From Paenibacillus lignilyticus (lineage in GTDB: Bacteria > Bacillota > Bacilli > Paenibacillales > Paenibacillaceae), in contig NZ_JAGKSP010000001.1 in NCBI RefSeq assembly GCF_017942085.1, positions 868,001-932,000 of the forward strand: DNA of 64,000 nt, in the 5' to 3' direction. Both the position numbers and the translations under genes were made by a program. How positions within the stretch are numbered: the stretch's first letter is position 1; the number at the start of each line of letters is the position of its first letter. The notes under the pieces are model-generated. The model had not been told where the DNA came from. It ran no database searches and saw only the letters and a program-made list of their open reading frames with translations. Below, one piece after another: positions 1 to 9,104 of this stretch.

Positions 1-708
1 TACCCCTTGCCAATAAATGCGCCGCAGCAGCCATTTCCGGCTGATCCGGCTTCGCGGAATCTTGTGCAGCACGGAAGCATGGGGCGTGTAGTAGACCGCA
101 TACCGCGTACGAATACGCGCAATCAGCTCAGCCTCTTCACTGGAGAGCAAATTGCTTCCCACTCTGCCGAGATCCTCGCGGAAGGCATTCATCGTATCGA
201 ATACCGACTTGCGGAAAGCAACATTGGCTCCGAACGGAATCGCCGGCTCCTTCATCTCCACAATGTCATCCGAATAATCCAAAATGCTGTAGAGGGAATG
301 GTTATCCCGGGACAGCCACCTTGGCGGGCTGCCTTCCCATGCGGGCTCGATTTTACCGCCGACACAGCCGATTCGCGGATTCCCGTCGAACAAGTCAATG
401 ATGCCGGCAAGCCAGTCCTTCGATGCCTTCGCATCGTCATCCAGGAAGAGAATGATCTCGCCTCTTGCCTCGCGGATCGCACGATTCCGGGCGACGGATA
501 AACCAAGTCGTTCCTCATACACGTAGCGGACCTGAATATCGACCATATTCCGGAAGTCCAGTACCGTTTGTTTGGTATGATCGGTGGATCGATTGTCGAT
601 CACGATGACCTCGAAAGGTTGTTTGTAGCTTTGCTGCAGCAGGCTGAGCAGCGCTTCCTTCACATCTGCTGCCCGATTATGTGTACAAATGGCTATCGTT
701 GCTTTCAT
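1..708 (-). CDS. Family 2 glycosyltransferase, C-terminus beyond window
   Basis: The frame reads from an ATG at 708 leftward and stays open to base 1, giving about 236 residues of an incomplete protein. The N-terminus MKATIAICTHNR, the nucleotide-sugar segment VIVIDNRSTDHT and the acidic metal-binding motif FLDDDA (about residue 90) are the GT-A fold signature of family 2 inverting glycosyltransferases. A later SSEEAEL segment fits the catalytic-base region. The ATG overlaps the stop of the upstream glycosyltransferase gene (ATGA), so it is translationally coupled in the exopolysaccharide operon. It probably adds one sugar to the lipid-linked repeat unit at the inner membrane face. Donor and acceptor cannot be read from sequence. 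Confidence 0.85.
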   Translation of the reverse strand, partial: MKATIAICTHNRAADVKEALLSLLQQSYKQPFEVIVIDNRSTDHTKQTVLDFRNMVDIQVRYVYEERLGLSVARNRAIREARGEIILFLDDDAKASKDWLAGIIDLFDGNPRIGCVGGKIEPAWEGSPPRWLSRDNHSLYSILDYSDDIVEMKEPAIPFGANVAFRKSVFDTMNAFREDLGRVGSNLLSSEEAELIARIRTRYAVYYTPHASVLHKIPRSRISRKWLLRRIYWQGV

Positions 709-1763
709 GCTTTCACCTCGTGCAGCTTTGTACCGCTATAAATAGGGATCATTTTACCGGCTATCCGGCTCCAATCGAGCTCTCGCAGCTTGGCCTCAAT
801 TTGCTTCTCCGTTTGCTTCATATCCATGTCCAATGACTTTCGAAGCGCATTGCGCAAGCCGTTAGGGTCCTCCGGATCGTACAGAATGCCGCATTCGCCT
901 GTTACATACTCACCGAGCGCGCCAAGATTCGGCGCTATAACCGGCTTATGATGGGATAAAGCCAGAATCGCGCTCCCGGATGTCGTGATTTGGTTGTACG
1001 GCAATACGACCCGATCGGCCGCTTGCAGATAGTCGGCCAGTTCATCATCACCCACAAACTGCGGATAAACGCTAATGGCTCCATCGCTGTTGTAGGCGTC
1101 GATGAAATCCAGGCTGTACCCCTTATCGACCCTTCCGGCGATTAACAAACTGCAATGCTCAAGATTCAGTGACGCGAACGCCTCCACGAGTCGATCAACC
1201 CCTTTGTACGGATTGATCCGACCGACGAACAAGAACAGGAACCGGTCCGGCGCGATGCCGAATTTCCGGCGGATATCCGTTCCTGTACCCGGATAGGCGC
1301 CAACATAATGGCCATGCGGCGTCACCACAAGCTTTCTTGGCGATATCCCAAACACGCCGGAAACTTCCTGCTTCACCGACTCGCTCAGGACAAAAGCGCG
1401 GTGGCAAACGGTCAAAATATACTTGCGCATGATATAGTCCCAGCGTGTTCTGCCTGAATGCGGCCAAATGTTGTGAACGGTCCAGAACAAGCGAACGCCT
1501 CTGATCCTGTAATAGAGCAGCAGGAGCGCGAAGAACAGCGACTTCAGGACGGTCAATGCCAATCCGGATGCATGCTGATAGGAATTACTCGGCCAATGCA
1601 TGTGGACGATGTCCCCGCTGCCCGGCTTCAGCACCGTTTCTTTGTCATAATGCTCGACATGCAATCCTGCCTGCTCAATCGATTTGGTCAGCAGTTCGCT
1701 GTATTTATTATCCGGGCTCGCTTTGGGCCACATGTAAACGGTCGACTTGCTCATGGTGCTCAT
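705..1763 (-). CDS. GT4-type glycosyltransferase (exopolysaccharide)
   Basis: A 352-residue GT-B fold enzyme. The N-terminal half carries the acceptor-side segments VHMHWPS and FWTVHNIWPHS, and the C-terminal half the donor-site signatures LFLFVGRINPYKGVDRLVEA and an ITTSGSAILALS segment where family 4 enzymes usually have E-x7-E, so the canonical acidic pair is partly altered. There is one hydrophobic stretch near residues 70-85 that may sit on the membrane. It overlaps its upstream and downstream genes by four bases each, as expected in a tightly coupled operon. Retaining glycosyl transfer onto the repeat-unit lipid is inferred from family and context; the sugar is unknown. Confidence 0.85.
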   Translation of the reverse strand: MSTMSKSTVYMWPKASPDNKYSELLTKSIEQAGLHVEHYDKETVLKPGSGDIVHMHWPSNSYQHASGLALTVLKSLFFALLLLYYRIRGVRLFWTVHNIWPHSGRTRWDYIMRKYILTVCHRAFVLSESVKQEVSGVFGISPRKLVVTPHGHYVGAYPGTGTDIRRKFGIAPDRFLFLFVGRINPYKGVDRLVEAFASLNLEHCSLLIAGRVDKGYSLDFIDAYNSDGAISVYPQFVGDDELADYLQAADRVVLPYNQITTSGSAILALSHHKPVIAPNLGALGEYVTGECGILYDPEDPNGLRNALRKSLDMDMKQTEKQIEAKLRELDWSRIAGKMIPIYSGTKLHEVKA

Positions 1764-2977
1764 CTCCCGTTCACCCCTGCCAGCGCATATTCATGCTGGC
1801 CATATTGAATTTGTTCATATAGATTGAGGTGTTTGTCCAACAGCGATTGCGTCGTAAAGTTACGGCAATGCTTCAGACACTGCTCTCCAATCCTTCTTCT
1901 CTCGTCGCCCCTTAAGGCATGGAACGCGATAATTTTGGCTTGGATCGCTTCCGCGCTCCCCGGAGCAAAGAGGAATTCGCCCGGATTCCAGACCGCATCC
2001 GGAATTCCTCCGACCGCCGAGGCGTACACCGGGGTTCCGACCTGATACGACTCGATGATGACCCGTCCGAAAGGCTCTTCCCATATGGAAGGAACAAACG
2101 TAACATCGACGCGGCCCATATGGCTGCGGGCTTCTTCCGGTGTAACTTTGCCGGTAAACACGAACCGGTCATCAGAGCTGCACAACTCCTGAAGCTGCTG
2201 CTTCAATCCCCCATCGCCGCAAATCATCACTTGCTCTACCATCTTGCGCGGCAGGAAACGGATGGCGTCGATCAGCTCGCGCACGCCTTTCTCGGCTTCG
2301 ATTCGCCCGAAATAACCGATTCGCAGCGGCTCGCGATGAAAGTCTTTCGCTCCGCCTTCGATAGCGCCGTCCACGGCGTTCGGAATGACCAGCTTTGCTG
2401 CATTAGGGAACAGTCCCGCATCCGTATGACGCTTTAGAATATGGGATGAAATCCCGACGACCGCCGATACCCGTTTGCTGTAACCAAGCGAAGTCGAATG
2501 ATACATGCGCGCTAACGCCTGGTTCTTGATGGGAGAGCTGACCGGCGAGAGGAGCGAATAGTCCCGGAGCGTATGCGCCACTGGCAAGCCTTGTTCGGCG
2601 CAAGCTGACCAAATCCCCGAGCCAAACCCGGATAAATTCTGGGTGTGCACCAGATCCGGTTTGATCGCTGACAAGAGGCTGCGGAACGTCTTGATTTGCA
2701 CCGGATTGTAGAGATCGATCATCCTGCGTGCCGCCTTCATCAATGTTCCGCGTCCCTGAGGCTCCCCGATCCAGTACAGATTGTTGTATGGCAAACGATG
2801 CACGGTGACGCCGTTGATCACTTCTGTGTACACACCGGCGCTTCGCTTCTGACCGCCAACCGTCAAGACATGAACCTCAGCGGCGGAGACCAGCGATTCC
2901 GCTAATATTTGCGTCGATATTTCCGCGCCGCCAATGATGTACGGCGTGTATAAACTATTCACAATTAAGATTCTCAT
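1760..2977 (-). CDS. GT4 glycosyltransferase (exopolysaccharide)
   Basis: A 405-residue protein with a classic GT-B family 4 layout. The glycine-rich start MRILIVNSLYTPYIIGGAE is the acceptor-domain loop. The C-terminal domain has IGYFGRIEAEKGVRELIDAI, FTGKVTPEEARSHM and the donor-binding stretch PSIWEEPFGRVIIESYQVG, which contains the E-x7-E pair. It starts within the last bases of the upstream polymerase-like gene and overlaps the next glycosyltransferase by four bases. It most likely adds an internal sugar of the repeat unit at the cytoplasmic membrane face. Specificity cannot be inferred. Confidence 0.9.
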   Translation of the reverse strand: MRILIVNSLYTPYIIGGAEISTQILAESLVSAAEVHVLTVGGQKRSAGVYTEVINGVTVHRLPYNNLYWIGEPQGRGTLMKAARRMIDLYNPVQIKTFRSLLSAIKPDLVHTQNLSGFGSGIWSACAEQGLPVAHTLRDYSLLSPVSSPIKNQALARMYHSTSLGYSKRVSAVVGISSHILKRHTDAGLFPNAAKLVIPNAVDGAIEGGAKDFHREPLRIGYFGRIEAEKGVRELIDAIRFLPRKMVEQVMICGDGGLKQQLQELCSSDDRFVFTGKVTPEEARSHMGRVDVTFVPSIWEEPFGRVIIESYQVGTPVYASAVGGIPDAVWNPGEFLFAPGSAEAIQAKIIAFHALRGDERRRIGEQCLKHCRNFTTQSLLDKHLNLYEQIQYGQHEYALAGVNGR

Positions 2978-4287
2978 GCAATTCGTTTCATTCCCTTCAT
3001 GCGCTGCATCACGCTTCCTACTGCCACGGCAGCCGGCTGTTCATTGAAAAAACCGCCTCGGATGAACCCGATCAACAGCCAAAAGTTCACAAAGGAATAG
3101 GAATCGAAGTTCATGACGAGCGAAACGCACAGCGCAAAAGCGAATTTAGCGTAAGGACTCGCACCTGCGCTCCTCAAGGCGGAGATCATAAAGCCGAAGA
3201 ACAGCGCGGCCCCGATCAAGCCTTCCTCTGCGAACACTTTGGACAACAAATTCCGTGACGTTGCCATCTCAGGAGTGTCGAAGACGAGATCATGTACCTC
3301 TTTGAACACCAAACCATCATTGAAATTCTTCAGCAATAGTTCCGCAAAATCCCTGTAATAAAATCCTCCCCCAACGCCGAAGAGCGGGTGGTGTGCGAAT
3401 TCCAAGAAACCGATAGCCGGGAAAACAACCCGGATGAAAAACGAATTATCGGTCTTGATCAGGGAATTGAAATCAAACTGGAACCGGTCCGTAAAGTAGC
3501 CGCTGACGTGGAAAGCCTCTAACAGGAACGGAACCCCTACCCCTACGACAAGAACGCATGCCGCAAGCACAAGCAGCATTTTTCCCCGGTTCTTGCTCGT
3601 TATCAGCACGTAGATGAGCAGCGCGGTCAGCAATACGCTGTAGGCATAAGCCGAGAAGGATAATACCAGCAGCACCGCCGTTCCGATCAGCAGCACCAAA
3701 TGTTTGCGGAAACCCTGCTTGAACAGGTAAAACATCAGAATGCCGCCGCTCAGCATATGAATGGCTCCCCACGACGGCTCTCCGGACAGCAGTTGAATAC
3801 GTCCGCGATACACCTTCTCCGAGAACAACCCCGTTAAAGGCAAGGAGAATCCGCTGTGAATAACTAGCGCATCCATGAGCTGAATGAAACCGATAGCCAC
3901 CGGCGGGATAAAGCCGATTAACAGGCTCTTGGCGATCCATCCCTTCAAGGCAGGATCCGTTTTCGTTTCTTCGGCAATATAGACGGACACCCTGTACATC
4001 GATAGGCCAAACAGCAGCGTAATGACATGTTTCAGGCTGCTGCCCGCATCTTCATAGCCAATCGCGGCCACCAAGGAATGTCCGATGCTGTAGATAACGA
4101 ATGCGATGAAGAAGAGGTCTCCCGGCCTGAACCGGAAATCGCAGAATAACAGCAGAAACGACGCTGCGAACATCGGAAACATGGCGACCGGACGATAGAC
4201 CGAGAAGTGAAAATACGGCAAGCTATCGTAGGTTAAAACCGCCAAGGAGAAGAGAAACAGCATAATGATAAGATTTCGAAGAACCAT
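2974..4287 (-). CDS. O-antigen polymerase/ligase-like membrane protein (Wzy type)
   Basis: A 437-residue polytopic protein with roughly ten to twelve hydrophobic segments starting at residue 5, and a long extracellular loop in the C-terminal half (about residues 270-350, containing RVVFPAIGFLEFAHHPLFGVGGG). The position of that loop and the HPLFGVGGG-like motif are typical of the Wzy_C/O-antigen ligase superfamily. Sequence in this family is weakly conserved, so the call leans on topology and on its place among four glycosyltransferases, a priming enzyme and a Wzz-like protein. It would polymerise flipped repeat units outside the membrane. No Wzx-type flippase is visible in the window; it may lie beyond the left edge. 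Confidence 0.8.
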   Translation of the reverse strand: MVLRNLIIMLFLFSLAVLTYDSLPYFHFSVYRPVAMFPMFAASFLLLFCDFRFRPGDLFFIAFVIYSIGHSLVAAIGYEDAGSSLKHVITLLFGLSMYRVSVYIAEETKTDPALKGWIAKSLLIGFIPPVAIGFIQLMDALVIHSGFSLPLTGLFSEKVYRGRIQLLSGEPSWGAIHMLSGGILMFYLFKQGFRKHLVLLIGTAVLLVLSFSAYAYSVLLTALLIYVLITSKNRGKMLLVLAACVLVVGVGVPFLLEAFHVSGYFTDRFQFDFNSLIKTDNSFFIRVVFPAIGFLEFAHHPLFGVGGGFYYRDFAELLLKNFNDGLVFKEVHDLVFDTPEMATSRNLLSKVFAEEGLIGAALFFGFMISALRSAGASPYAKFAFALCVSLVMNFDSYSFVNFWLLIGFIRGGFFNEQPAAVAVGSVMQRMKGMKRIA

Positions 4288-4316
4288 GAATGCACCTGCT
4301 CTTGGCGCAAGCGGAG

Positions 4317-5573
4317 CTATGATAAGATCAGCTCCATATGTTTGCGTGTGACGGAGCTGCTGAAATGACCTGCGACATAGCGTACCGAATTGCGCGATAC
4401 TTTCTCGTTAATCTCTGGGTTGCTGAGTAGAAGCAGTACGTTCTGAACGATTTCGTCATCCGAATCGCAGATGAACAAATCCTCACTATGGTTGGCGCTG
4501 ATCCCTTCGACGCCGATCTGATTGGTCACGACCGGAACGCCCCAGGACATCGCCTCCACGATTTTCGTTTTGATGCCTGTCCCGAACAGCAGCGGAGCGA
4601 TCATAAGCGCGCAATTGCTGACAATCTGCTTCACATCGTCCACTTCTCCGGTGACGACGACGCCCGGATAAGCTTCCTGCAGCTGCAGCACTTCGGCGGT
4701 CGGATTCTTCCCGACAATGTAGAAGGTAGCATCCGGCGCCTTCCGCTTGATCTTGGGCCATATTCGCTCGCAGAAATAGACGACGGCGGAGCTGTTATGC
4801 GGGATGTCCATCTTGCCGACGAACACCAGCTTGTTTCGGTCATACCTGCGCGGTCCGCTGCCCTGCCGTCCATCCGGTTCGAACTTCATCGGAATGCCGT
4901 AACAGGATTCGTGGCGGGTAACCTTCCGGAAGCTTTCCGCTTCGGTCGGGGAGGTGAAGATGAGATGGTGAAAATGGGCCGCCACCCGCTTCTCGTACTT
5001 GCCAAGCAGCTGGCTCTCCAGGTTGATCAACCATTTCTGAATAAACTTCACGTCCGCTAAACGCTTCAGCTTGCCCGGCAATTTGTCCGCAAACCCGCCA
5101 AGTGCGGATGGAATATAATGAAACCATTCAAGCTGCCGCCGATAGCGCAGCGATAACAGATCATCGTAGCTCAGAACCTGTCTGCCTTGTTCCTCAGACA
5201 CATATTCCGCAACGCGCACCATGTCGTACAAGATGAGCTCCGGTTTCTCCGATTGCACAATTTCTTTGATTTTCCGATGTGTCTTCCGGCTGTAATAAGC
5301 AGATACCTGAAGCGGCCATCTTCTTAGCAGCAGGGAATATACCGCGACATTGAATAGCTTCTCGGCCAATCCCGGCAGCTCAAGACACACCAATCGATCG
5401 ATTTCATCCGGCCGATGCTTGAGATACCGGTCATCATCCACGAAGGATAAATTGACAATTTCACTGCCCGGATAAATCTCTTTCATTTGCCGAATGTATT
5501 GCAGCAGCATATTTTTCCGTCCATCCGTATTCGGGAAGGGAAACCGGTTCGTAATAAACATGATGGTTTTCAT
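4317..5573 (-). CDS. GT4-type glycosyltransferase (exopolysaccharide)
   Basis: A 418-residue protein. The start MKTIMFITNRFPFPNTDGRK and the C-terminal donor domain (KLVFVGKMDIPHNSSAVVYF, then IAPLLFGTGIKTKIVEAMSW, with the E of KIVEAMSWG) resemble sugar transferases of the TuaH/PslH group. The long basic and aromatic segment in the middle (residues 120-200) has no recognised motif. It lies 18 bases after the priming transferase gene and 29 bases before the polymerase-like gene. It probably makes an early linkage of the repeat unit, but that order is inferred only from gene order. Confidence 0.85.
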   Translation of the reverse strand: MKTIMFITNRFPFPNTDGRKNMLLQYIRQMKEIYPGSEIVNLSFVDDDRYLKHRPDEIDRLVCLELPGLAEKLFNVAVYSLLLRRWPLQVSAYYSRKTHRKIKEIVQSEKPELILYDMVRVAEYVSEEQGRQVLSYDDLLSLRYRRQLEWFHYIPSALGGFADKLPGKLKRLADVKFIQKWLINLESQLLGKYEKRVAAHFHHLIFTSPTEAESFRKVTRHESCYGIPMKFEPDGRQGSGPRRYDRNKLVFVGKMDIPHNSSAVVYFCERIWPKIKRKAPDATFYIVGKNPTAEVLQLQEAYPGVVVTGEVDDVKQIVSNCALMIAPLLFGTGIKTKIVEAMSWGVPVVTNQIGVEGISANHSEDLFICDSDDEIVQNVLLLLSNPEINEKVSRNSVRYVAGHFSSSVTRKHMELILS

Positions 5574-5592
5574 GTGCAGTCCCTACCCCCTA

Positions 5593-6243
5593 TCAAAAAG
5601 CATCCTTGGCACCGAGCAGAAGCTTGAAGGTTTTGAAAATAATTTTCAAATCGCCTGTTACGCTTCGTTTCTGGATATATTCCAAGTCCAGCTTCACCAT
5701 TTCTTCGAAGCTCAGGTCATTGCGACCGCTGACCTGCCATAATCCCGTGCAGCCCGATGTCACCGTCAGCCTGAGCTTGTCGTATTCCGAGTACTCTGCA
5801 ACTTCTCTTGGCAGCGGTGGCCTGGGGCCAACCAGCGACATATCGCCTTTGAGTACGTTAACCAGCTGCGGAAGCTCGTCGATGCTTGTTTTCCGAATGA
5901 ATTTGCCGACCTTGGTAATGCGCGGATCATCCTTCATCTTGAACATGGCACCTTGAATTTCATTCTTATCGAGCAGATCCTTCAGCTTCTCCTCCGCGTT
6001 TGAAACCATCGAGCGGAACTTGTACATCTTGAACGGTTTCTCGTCCTTGCCAATGCGAGTTTGATAGAAGAACGCCGAGCCTTTCGGATCTTCCAGCTTA
6101 ATCAGGATTACAATGAGTACAAACAAGGGCAGGAGGATAATTAATCCGAGCAGCGCGCAGCTAATATCGATCATGCGTTTGACTAGCGTATAGAAAACCA
6201 AATTGTTATACGTTTGCAGAGCCTGATGTTCCGACACCTTCAT
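5593..6243 (-). CDS. Priming undecaprenyl-phosphate sugar phosphotransferase
   Basis: A bacterial sugar transferase of the WbaP/EpsL type. One N-terminal membrane hairpin (ISCALLGLIILLPLFVLIVI) is followed by the conserved cytoplasmic core: FYQTRIGKDEKPFKMYKFRS, TSIDELPQLVNVLKGDMSLV, GPRPPLPREV and GLWQVSGRNDLSFEEMV. It transfers a sugar-1-phosphate onto undecaprenyl phosphate, the first step of repeat-unit assembly. The start is chosen at the ATG at 6243 (MKVSEHQ) because AGGAAG lies seven bases upstream and this start sits just after the galU stop. An ATG at 6273 or GTG at 6294 would overlap galU and have poorer sites. At about 216 residues it is a short, minimal member lacking the long WbaP N-terminus. 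Confidence 0.9.
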   Translation of the reverse strand: MKVSEHQALQTYNNLVFYTLVKRMIDISCALLGLIILLPLFVLIVILIKLEDPKGSAFFYQTRIGKDEKPFKMYKFRSMVSNAEEKLKDLLDKNEIQGAMFKMKDDPRITKVGKFIRKTSIDELPQLVNVLKGDMSLVGPRPPLPREVAEYSEYDKLRLTVTSGCTGLWQVSGRNDLSFEEMVKLDLEYIQKRSVTGDLKIIFKTFKLLLGAKDAF

Positions 6244-6256
6244 GACAGCTTCCTGA

Positions 6257-7156
6257 TCAAATTGTCGATTCATGAGATACACTCGCTCTTTCACGCTCGA
6301 GAATTTCCTCGAGCTCTTCTATTAATTGGTAGCGCAGCTCGCGGTTGCCGAGCGCGAAATCGATCGTTGTCATTATGAATCCGAGCTTCTCGCCAACATC
6401 GTAGCGAGTCCCCTCGAAATCGTAGGCGTATACGCCGGAATCCTCATTCAGCTTCTGAATGGCATCCGTCAATTGAATTTCCCCGCCTGCTCCCGTCTCA
6501 TGCCGGCCCAAATATTCGAAAATATCCGGGGTTAGCACGTAGCGTCCCATAATAGCCAAATTCGACGGCGCTTGTCCGAATGGCGGCTTCTCCACGAAAC
6601 GGTTGACGGTGCACAGCCGCCCGACACTTTCAAGCGGATCTACGATCCCGTAACGATGCGTTTGGTGAGCGCCTACCGCTTGAACACCAATAACGGATTT
6701 TCCCGTTCGTTCATATTGCTCGATGAGCTGCCTGGTGCAAGGAACATCCGCTTTGACGATGTCATCGCCGAGCAGCACCGCGAACGGCTCGTCACCGATA
6801 AAATTACGTGCACACCATACGGCATGCCCGAGGCCTCTTGCCTCTTTCTGACGGATATAGTGAAGCTCAACGTTAGATGACTGCTGTACTTTCCGGAGAA
6901 TCTCGTGTTTCCCTTTCTCCTCGAGCGTATGCTCAAGCTCAAAGGCAATATCGAAGTGATCCTCAATTGCACGTTTTCCTTTGCCCGTGACGACGATGAT
7001 GTCTTCAATACCGGATGCGATCGCTTCCTCCACGATGTACTGGATTGTCGGCTTGTCGACAATCGGAAGCATTTCTTTGGGCATTGCTTTGGTTGCGGGT
7101 AGAAACCTAGTACCGAGTCCAGCCGCAGGGATAATTGCTTTTCTCACTTTTTTCAT
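6257..7156 (-). CDS. galU: UTP-glucose-1-phosphate uridylyltransferase
   Basis: Makes UDP-glucose from UTP and glucose-1-phosphate. The nucleotide-binding signature [20 protein letters not shown] is at residues 10-30, followed by [13 protein letters not shown], the LLGDDI metal/nucleotide motif near residue 130, and [19 protein letters not shown]. The length of about 299 residues is normal. I place the start at ATG 7156 ([13 protein letters not shown]) because AGGGTGAG lies five bases upstream; a TTG at 7174 would add six residues. It supplies the activated sugar for the exopolysaccharide genes downstream and probably UDP-glucose for other cell-envelope polymers. A hairpin separates it from the BY-kinase gene upstream. 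Confidence 0.95.
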   Translation of the reverse strand: MKKVRKAIIPAAGLGTRFLPATKAMPKEMLPIVDKPTIQYIVEEAIASGIEDIIVVTGKGKRAIEDHFDIAFELEHTLEEKGKHEILRKVQQSSNVELHYIRQKEARGLGHAVWCARNFIGDEPFAVLLGDDIVKADVPCTRQLIEQYERTGKSVIGVQAVGAHQTHRYGIVDPLESVGRLCTVNRFVEKPPFGQAPSNLAIMGRYVLTPDIFEYLGRHETGAGGEIQLTDAIQKLNEDSGVYAYDFEGTRYDVGEKLGFIMTTIDFALGNRELRYQLIEELEEILERERASVSHESTI

Positions 7157-7200
7157 TGATCTCACCCTATCCAATTTATTTCTGTATCTATGTCGTGTTC

Positions 7201-7251
7201 TAAAAACACGAGCTATGTTTTCTCGCCATGGAGTAAAACATAGCTCGTATT
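7201..7251 (-). terminator. Strong inverted repeat between BY-kinase gene and galU
   Basis: Perfect 14-bp arms (7208-7221 and 7235-7248, ACGAGCTATGTTTT and its complement) with a 13-base loop. On the minus strand the hairpin is followed by GTTTTTAG, so it can act as an intrinsic terminator or attenuator after the Wzz/BY-kinase genes. The arms would then limit transcription into galU and the glycosyltransferases. A processing site is an alternative. Confidence 0.6.
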
Positions 7252-7419
7252 TCTAGATAAGAAGAAACGGATCTAAAAATAGAGTAGGGCATTGAACCCT
7301 CCCTCACGTCATACCCCTGACGATAAACGTCTAAGGCCGCTTGACCCACAGCATAACCGAGTGCCTCCGGTGATAAAGGAGCAGGAGACATTTCCTTAAA
7401 TCGGCAGAGATATTGGTTG

Positions 7420-8064
7420 CTAACGGCCTGCCCGATTGAGAACAGCTCCGATGACGGTTGCCTGGCCATATTCCAGTGCTGCCATAGCTTTGGCCGCTAT
7501 ATCGTTCTTCACTTTTCCCGGCTTCACTACAAGTACGACGCCATCGCTCTTGTTGGCTAATATCAGCGGATCCGTAACCGCCATAATCGGCGGCGTATCG
7601 ATGATCACGATATCGAAGCGCTCCTTTGCAATCTCCAGCAATGCCGTCATCTCCAGCGAATCCAGCAGCTCAGACGGTCCATCCGGTTCCGGCCCGGCAG
7701 TCAATACATACAAATTCGCGATGCGCGTTTGCTGAATAACCGCTTCAAGCTCGCTATGATCGGCTAATGCCGTACTTAACCCGTAACGATCGTTGTTTAG
7801 CCCGAATATGTGATGCTGAACGGGCGTTCGCAGGTCTGCATCGATAAGCAGCACCCTCTTATTGGCCTGCGCGTAGGTGACCGCAACGTTGGCCGCTGTC
7901 GTGCTCTTGCCTTCGCCCGGCAGCGCCGACGTAATCATGACGCTCTTCAAAGCTTCATCCCGGTTCGAGAAGGAGATTTTCGTCCGCAAGCTGCGATAAA
8001 TTTCGGAGACGGCCGACTTCGGATTGTTCTCGGTAACAAGGCTTCTATGCATCAAGCGAGACAT
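7420..8064 (-). CDS. BY-kinase (CpsD/CapB/YwqD-type tyrosine autokinase)
   Basis: A 214-residue P-loop tyrosine kinase. Walker A SALPGEGKSTTA is at 46-57, Walker A' LLIDADLRTP near 74-83 and Walker B IVIIDTPP near 152-159. These are the hallmarks of cytosolic BY-kinases that pair with a Wzz-like transmembrane activator to control polysaccharide chain length and export. The partner gene is immediately upstream and overlaps by 20 bases. The start at 8064 has GGGAGG upstream. An oddity is that the C-terminus ends ATVIGAVLNRAGR with no tyrosine cluster, whereas most family members carry several tyrosines there as autophosphorylation sites. Confidence 0.9.
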   Translation of the reverse strand: MSRLMHRSLVTENNPKSAVSEIYRSLRTKISFSNRDEALKSVMITSALPGEGKSTTAANVAVTYAQANKRVLLIDADLRTPVQHHIFGLNNDRYGLSTALADHSELEAVIQQTRIANLYVLTAGPEPDGPSELLDSLEMTALLEIAKERFDIVIIDTPPIMAVTDPLILANKSDGVVLVVKPGKVKNDIAAKAMAALEYGQATVIGAVLNRAGR

Positions 8065-8800
8065 TGCTTTTCCTCCCTGACAGCTGTTTCATCTGAGCAT
8101 TATGGCCGCTTGCGCCCTTAACGCTTCGTTTGATTTTCGGAATATCCGCCAGCACGGGAATTCCGAACTGTGCCTGAACATCTTCTTCCGTCTTAACCGT
8201 GTCATCCAGCTGATCCAGAATAAAAGCGGCTACGACGCCGGCCATCAAGGCCAGTACGAAGGTGACCATAATGTTCATCGCAGGATTAGGCGATACTTGG
8301 CTTCGGTGTTGCGTTGGATCGGCCAAGTTCAGAACCGCGATATTGTCCAATTTCATAAGCGTCCGAATTTCTTGGCGGAAGACCTCCGACATGGCGTTGG
8401 CGATATTGGCCGCTCGCTCAGAAGAAGTATCTCGGACGGTAATTGTCATGACCTGTGTTTCATTGATGGAGCTGACGCTCACTTTCGAAGCAAGCTCGCC
8501 TGCGCTTACGCCCAGCTCCGGATGTTCCTTTACGACTTTCTCCATGACGCGAGGCGTCCGGATGATTTCCTTATAGGTTTTGATCAGCAATATATTGGAG
8601 TTGATGGAACCGACGTCAATGATTGATTTGTTCGGATCCGCTTCCTTGCTCTGACCTACGATCAGCTTCGTCGAAGCTTCGTATTGCGGTTTCACGAAGT
8701 GGCTCGTGTAGTAGCCGACGAGCGTGCAGCTGACTATCACCATTAGAGCGATCAGCCACAGCTTCTTTCTGACAATGCTCCAATATCGTTGTAATTCCAA
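8045..8800 (-). CDS. Wzz/YveK-type polysaccharide chain-length regulator
   Basis: A 251-residue membrane protein with two transmembrane helices (about 15-35 and 172-195) and an extracytoplasmic loop between them containing IGVGQS-like and coiled segments; the N-terminal LQRYWSIVRKKLW and the ANPNPAMN-like SPNPAMN motif before the second helix are typical of the Wzz/CpsC group. It is the membrane activator of the BY-kinase encoded next. Its C-terminal cytoplasmic tail (FILDQLDDTVKTEEDVQAQFG) is the usual kinase-contact region. The start is a TTG at 8800 with GGAGG nine bases upstream. It is the first gene of the exopolysaccharide operon. Confidence 0.88.
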   Translation of the reverse strand: MELQRYWSIVRKKLWLIALMVIVSCTLVGYYTSHFVKPQYEASTKLIVGQSKEADPNKSIIDVGSINSNILLIKTYKEIIRTPRVMEKVVKEHPELGVSAGELASKVSVSSINETQVMTITVRDTSSERAANIANAMSEVFRQEIRTLMKLDNIAVLNLADPTQHRSQVSPNPAMNIMVTFVLALMAGVVAAFILDQLDDTVKTEEDVQAQFGIPVLADIPKIKRSVKGASGHNAQMKQLSGRKSNVSLDA

Positions 8801-9075
8801 GCTGGTTCCTCCGATACCGCGTTCATAGGTGGAGATTGAACACTATTTTAGTCTGAATATTCTGATTTATTTATGTGTTGCTATCAGCCTTCCAGGGCTC
8901 AACCTTCCCCTTGGCGGTAAGGCCATTTTGCTGTGCACCTTAATTGTATAGCGACTTCACGCCTCAAGACTATTGAACGGCAGGATAATTTTGTTGCATC
9001 GCAAGTTGTACGTCCGGCCGCCCCCAATGGATACAGTCGAATTATACTTTCGTACCATATGCGCCCCAAGAAGAA
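8801..9075 (-). promoter_or_regulatory. Untranslated leader/promoter region of the exopolysaccharide operon
   Basis: About 275 bases with no credible gene. It must hold the promoter of the Wzz-first operon, but I could not pick a convincing sigma-A pair with 17-base spacing; a TATACA at the minus strand near 8945 lacks a good -35. A GC-rich stretch around 8888-8930 contains short self-complementary segments (CCTT/AAGG) and could be structured RNA. I do not recognise a known riboswitch. Confidence 0.3.
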
Positions 9076-9104
9076 CAAAAAGAGCGGCAGTCGCCACTCT
9101 TTTA
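9076..9104 (-). terminator. Intrinsic terminator after the NarL-type regulator
   Basis: On the minus strand AAAGAGTGGC, loop GACT, GCCGCTCTTT, followed by a run of T. It starts inside the stop codon of the response regulator gene and separates the two-component operon from the exopolysaccharide operon. Confidence 0.8.

Noticed and set aside
7200-7469. Minus-strand 89-codon frame overlapping the BY-kinase end
   Set aside because: It overlaps the kinase gene, the start lacks a properly spaced ribosome site and its end lies in the hairpin; kept only as a remark.
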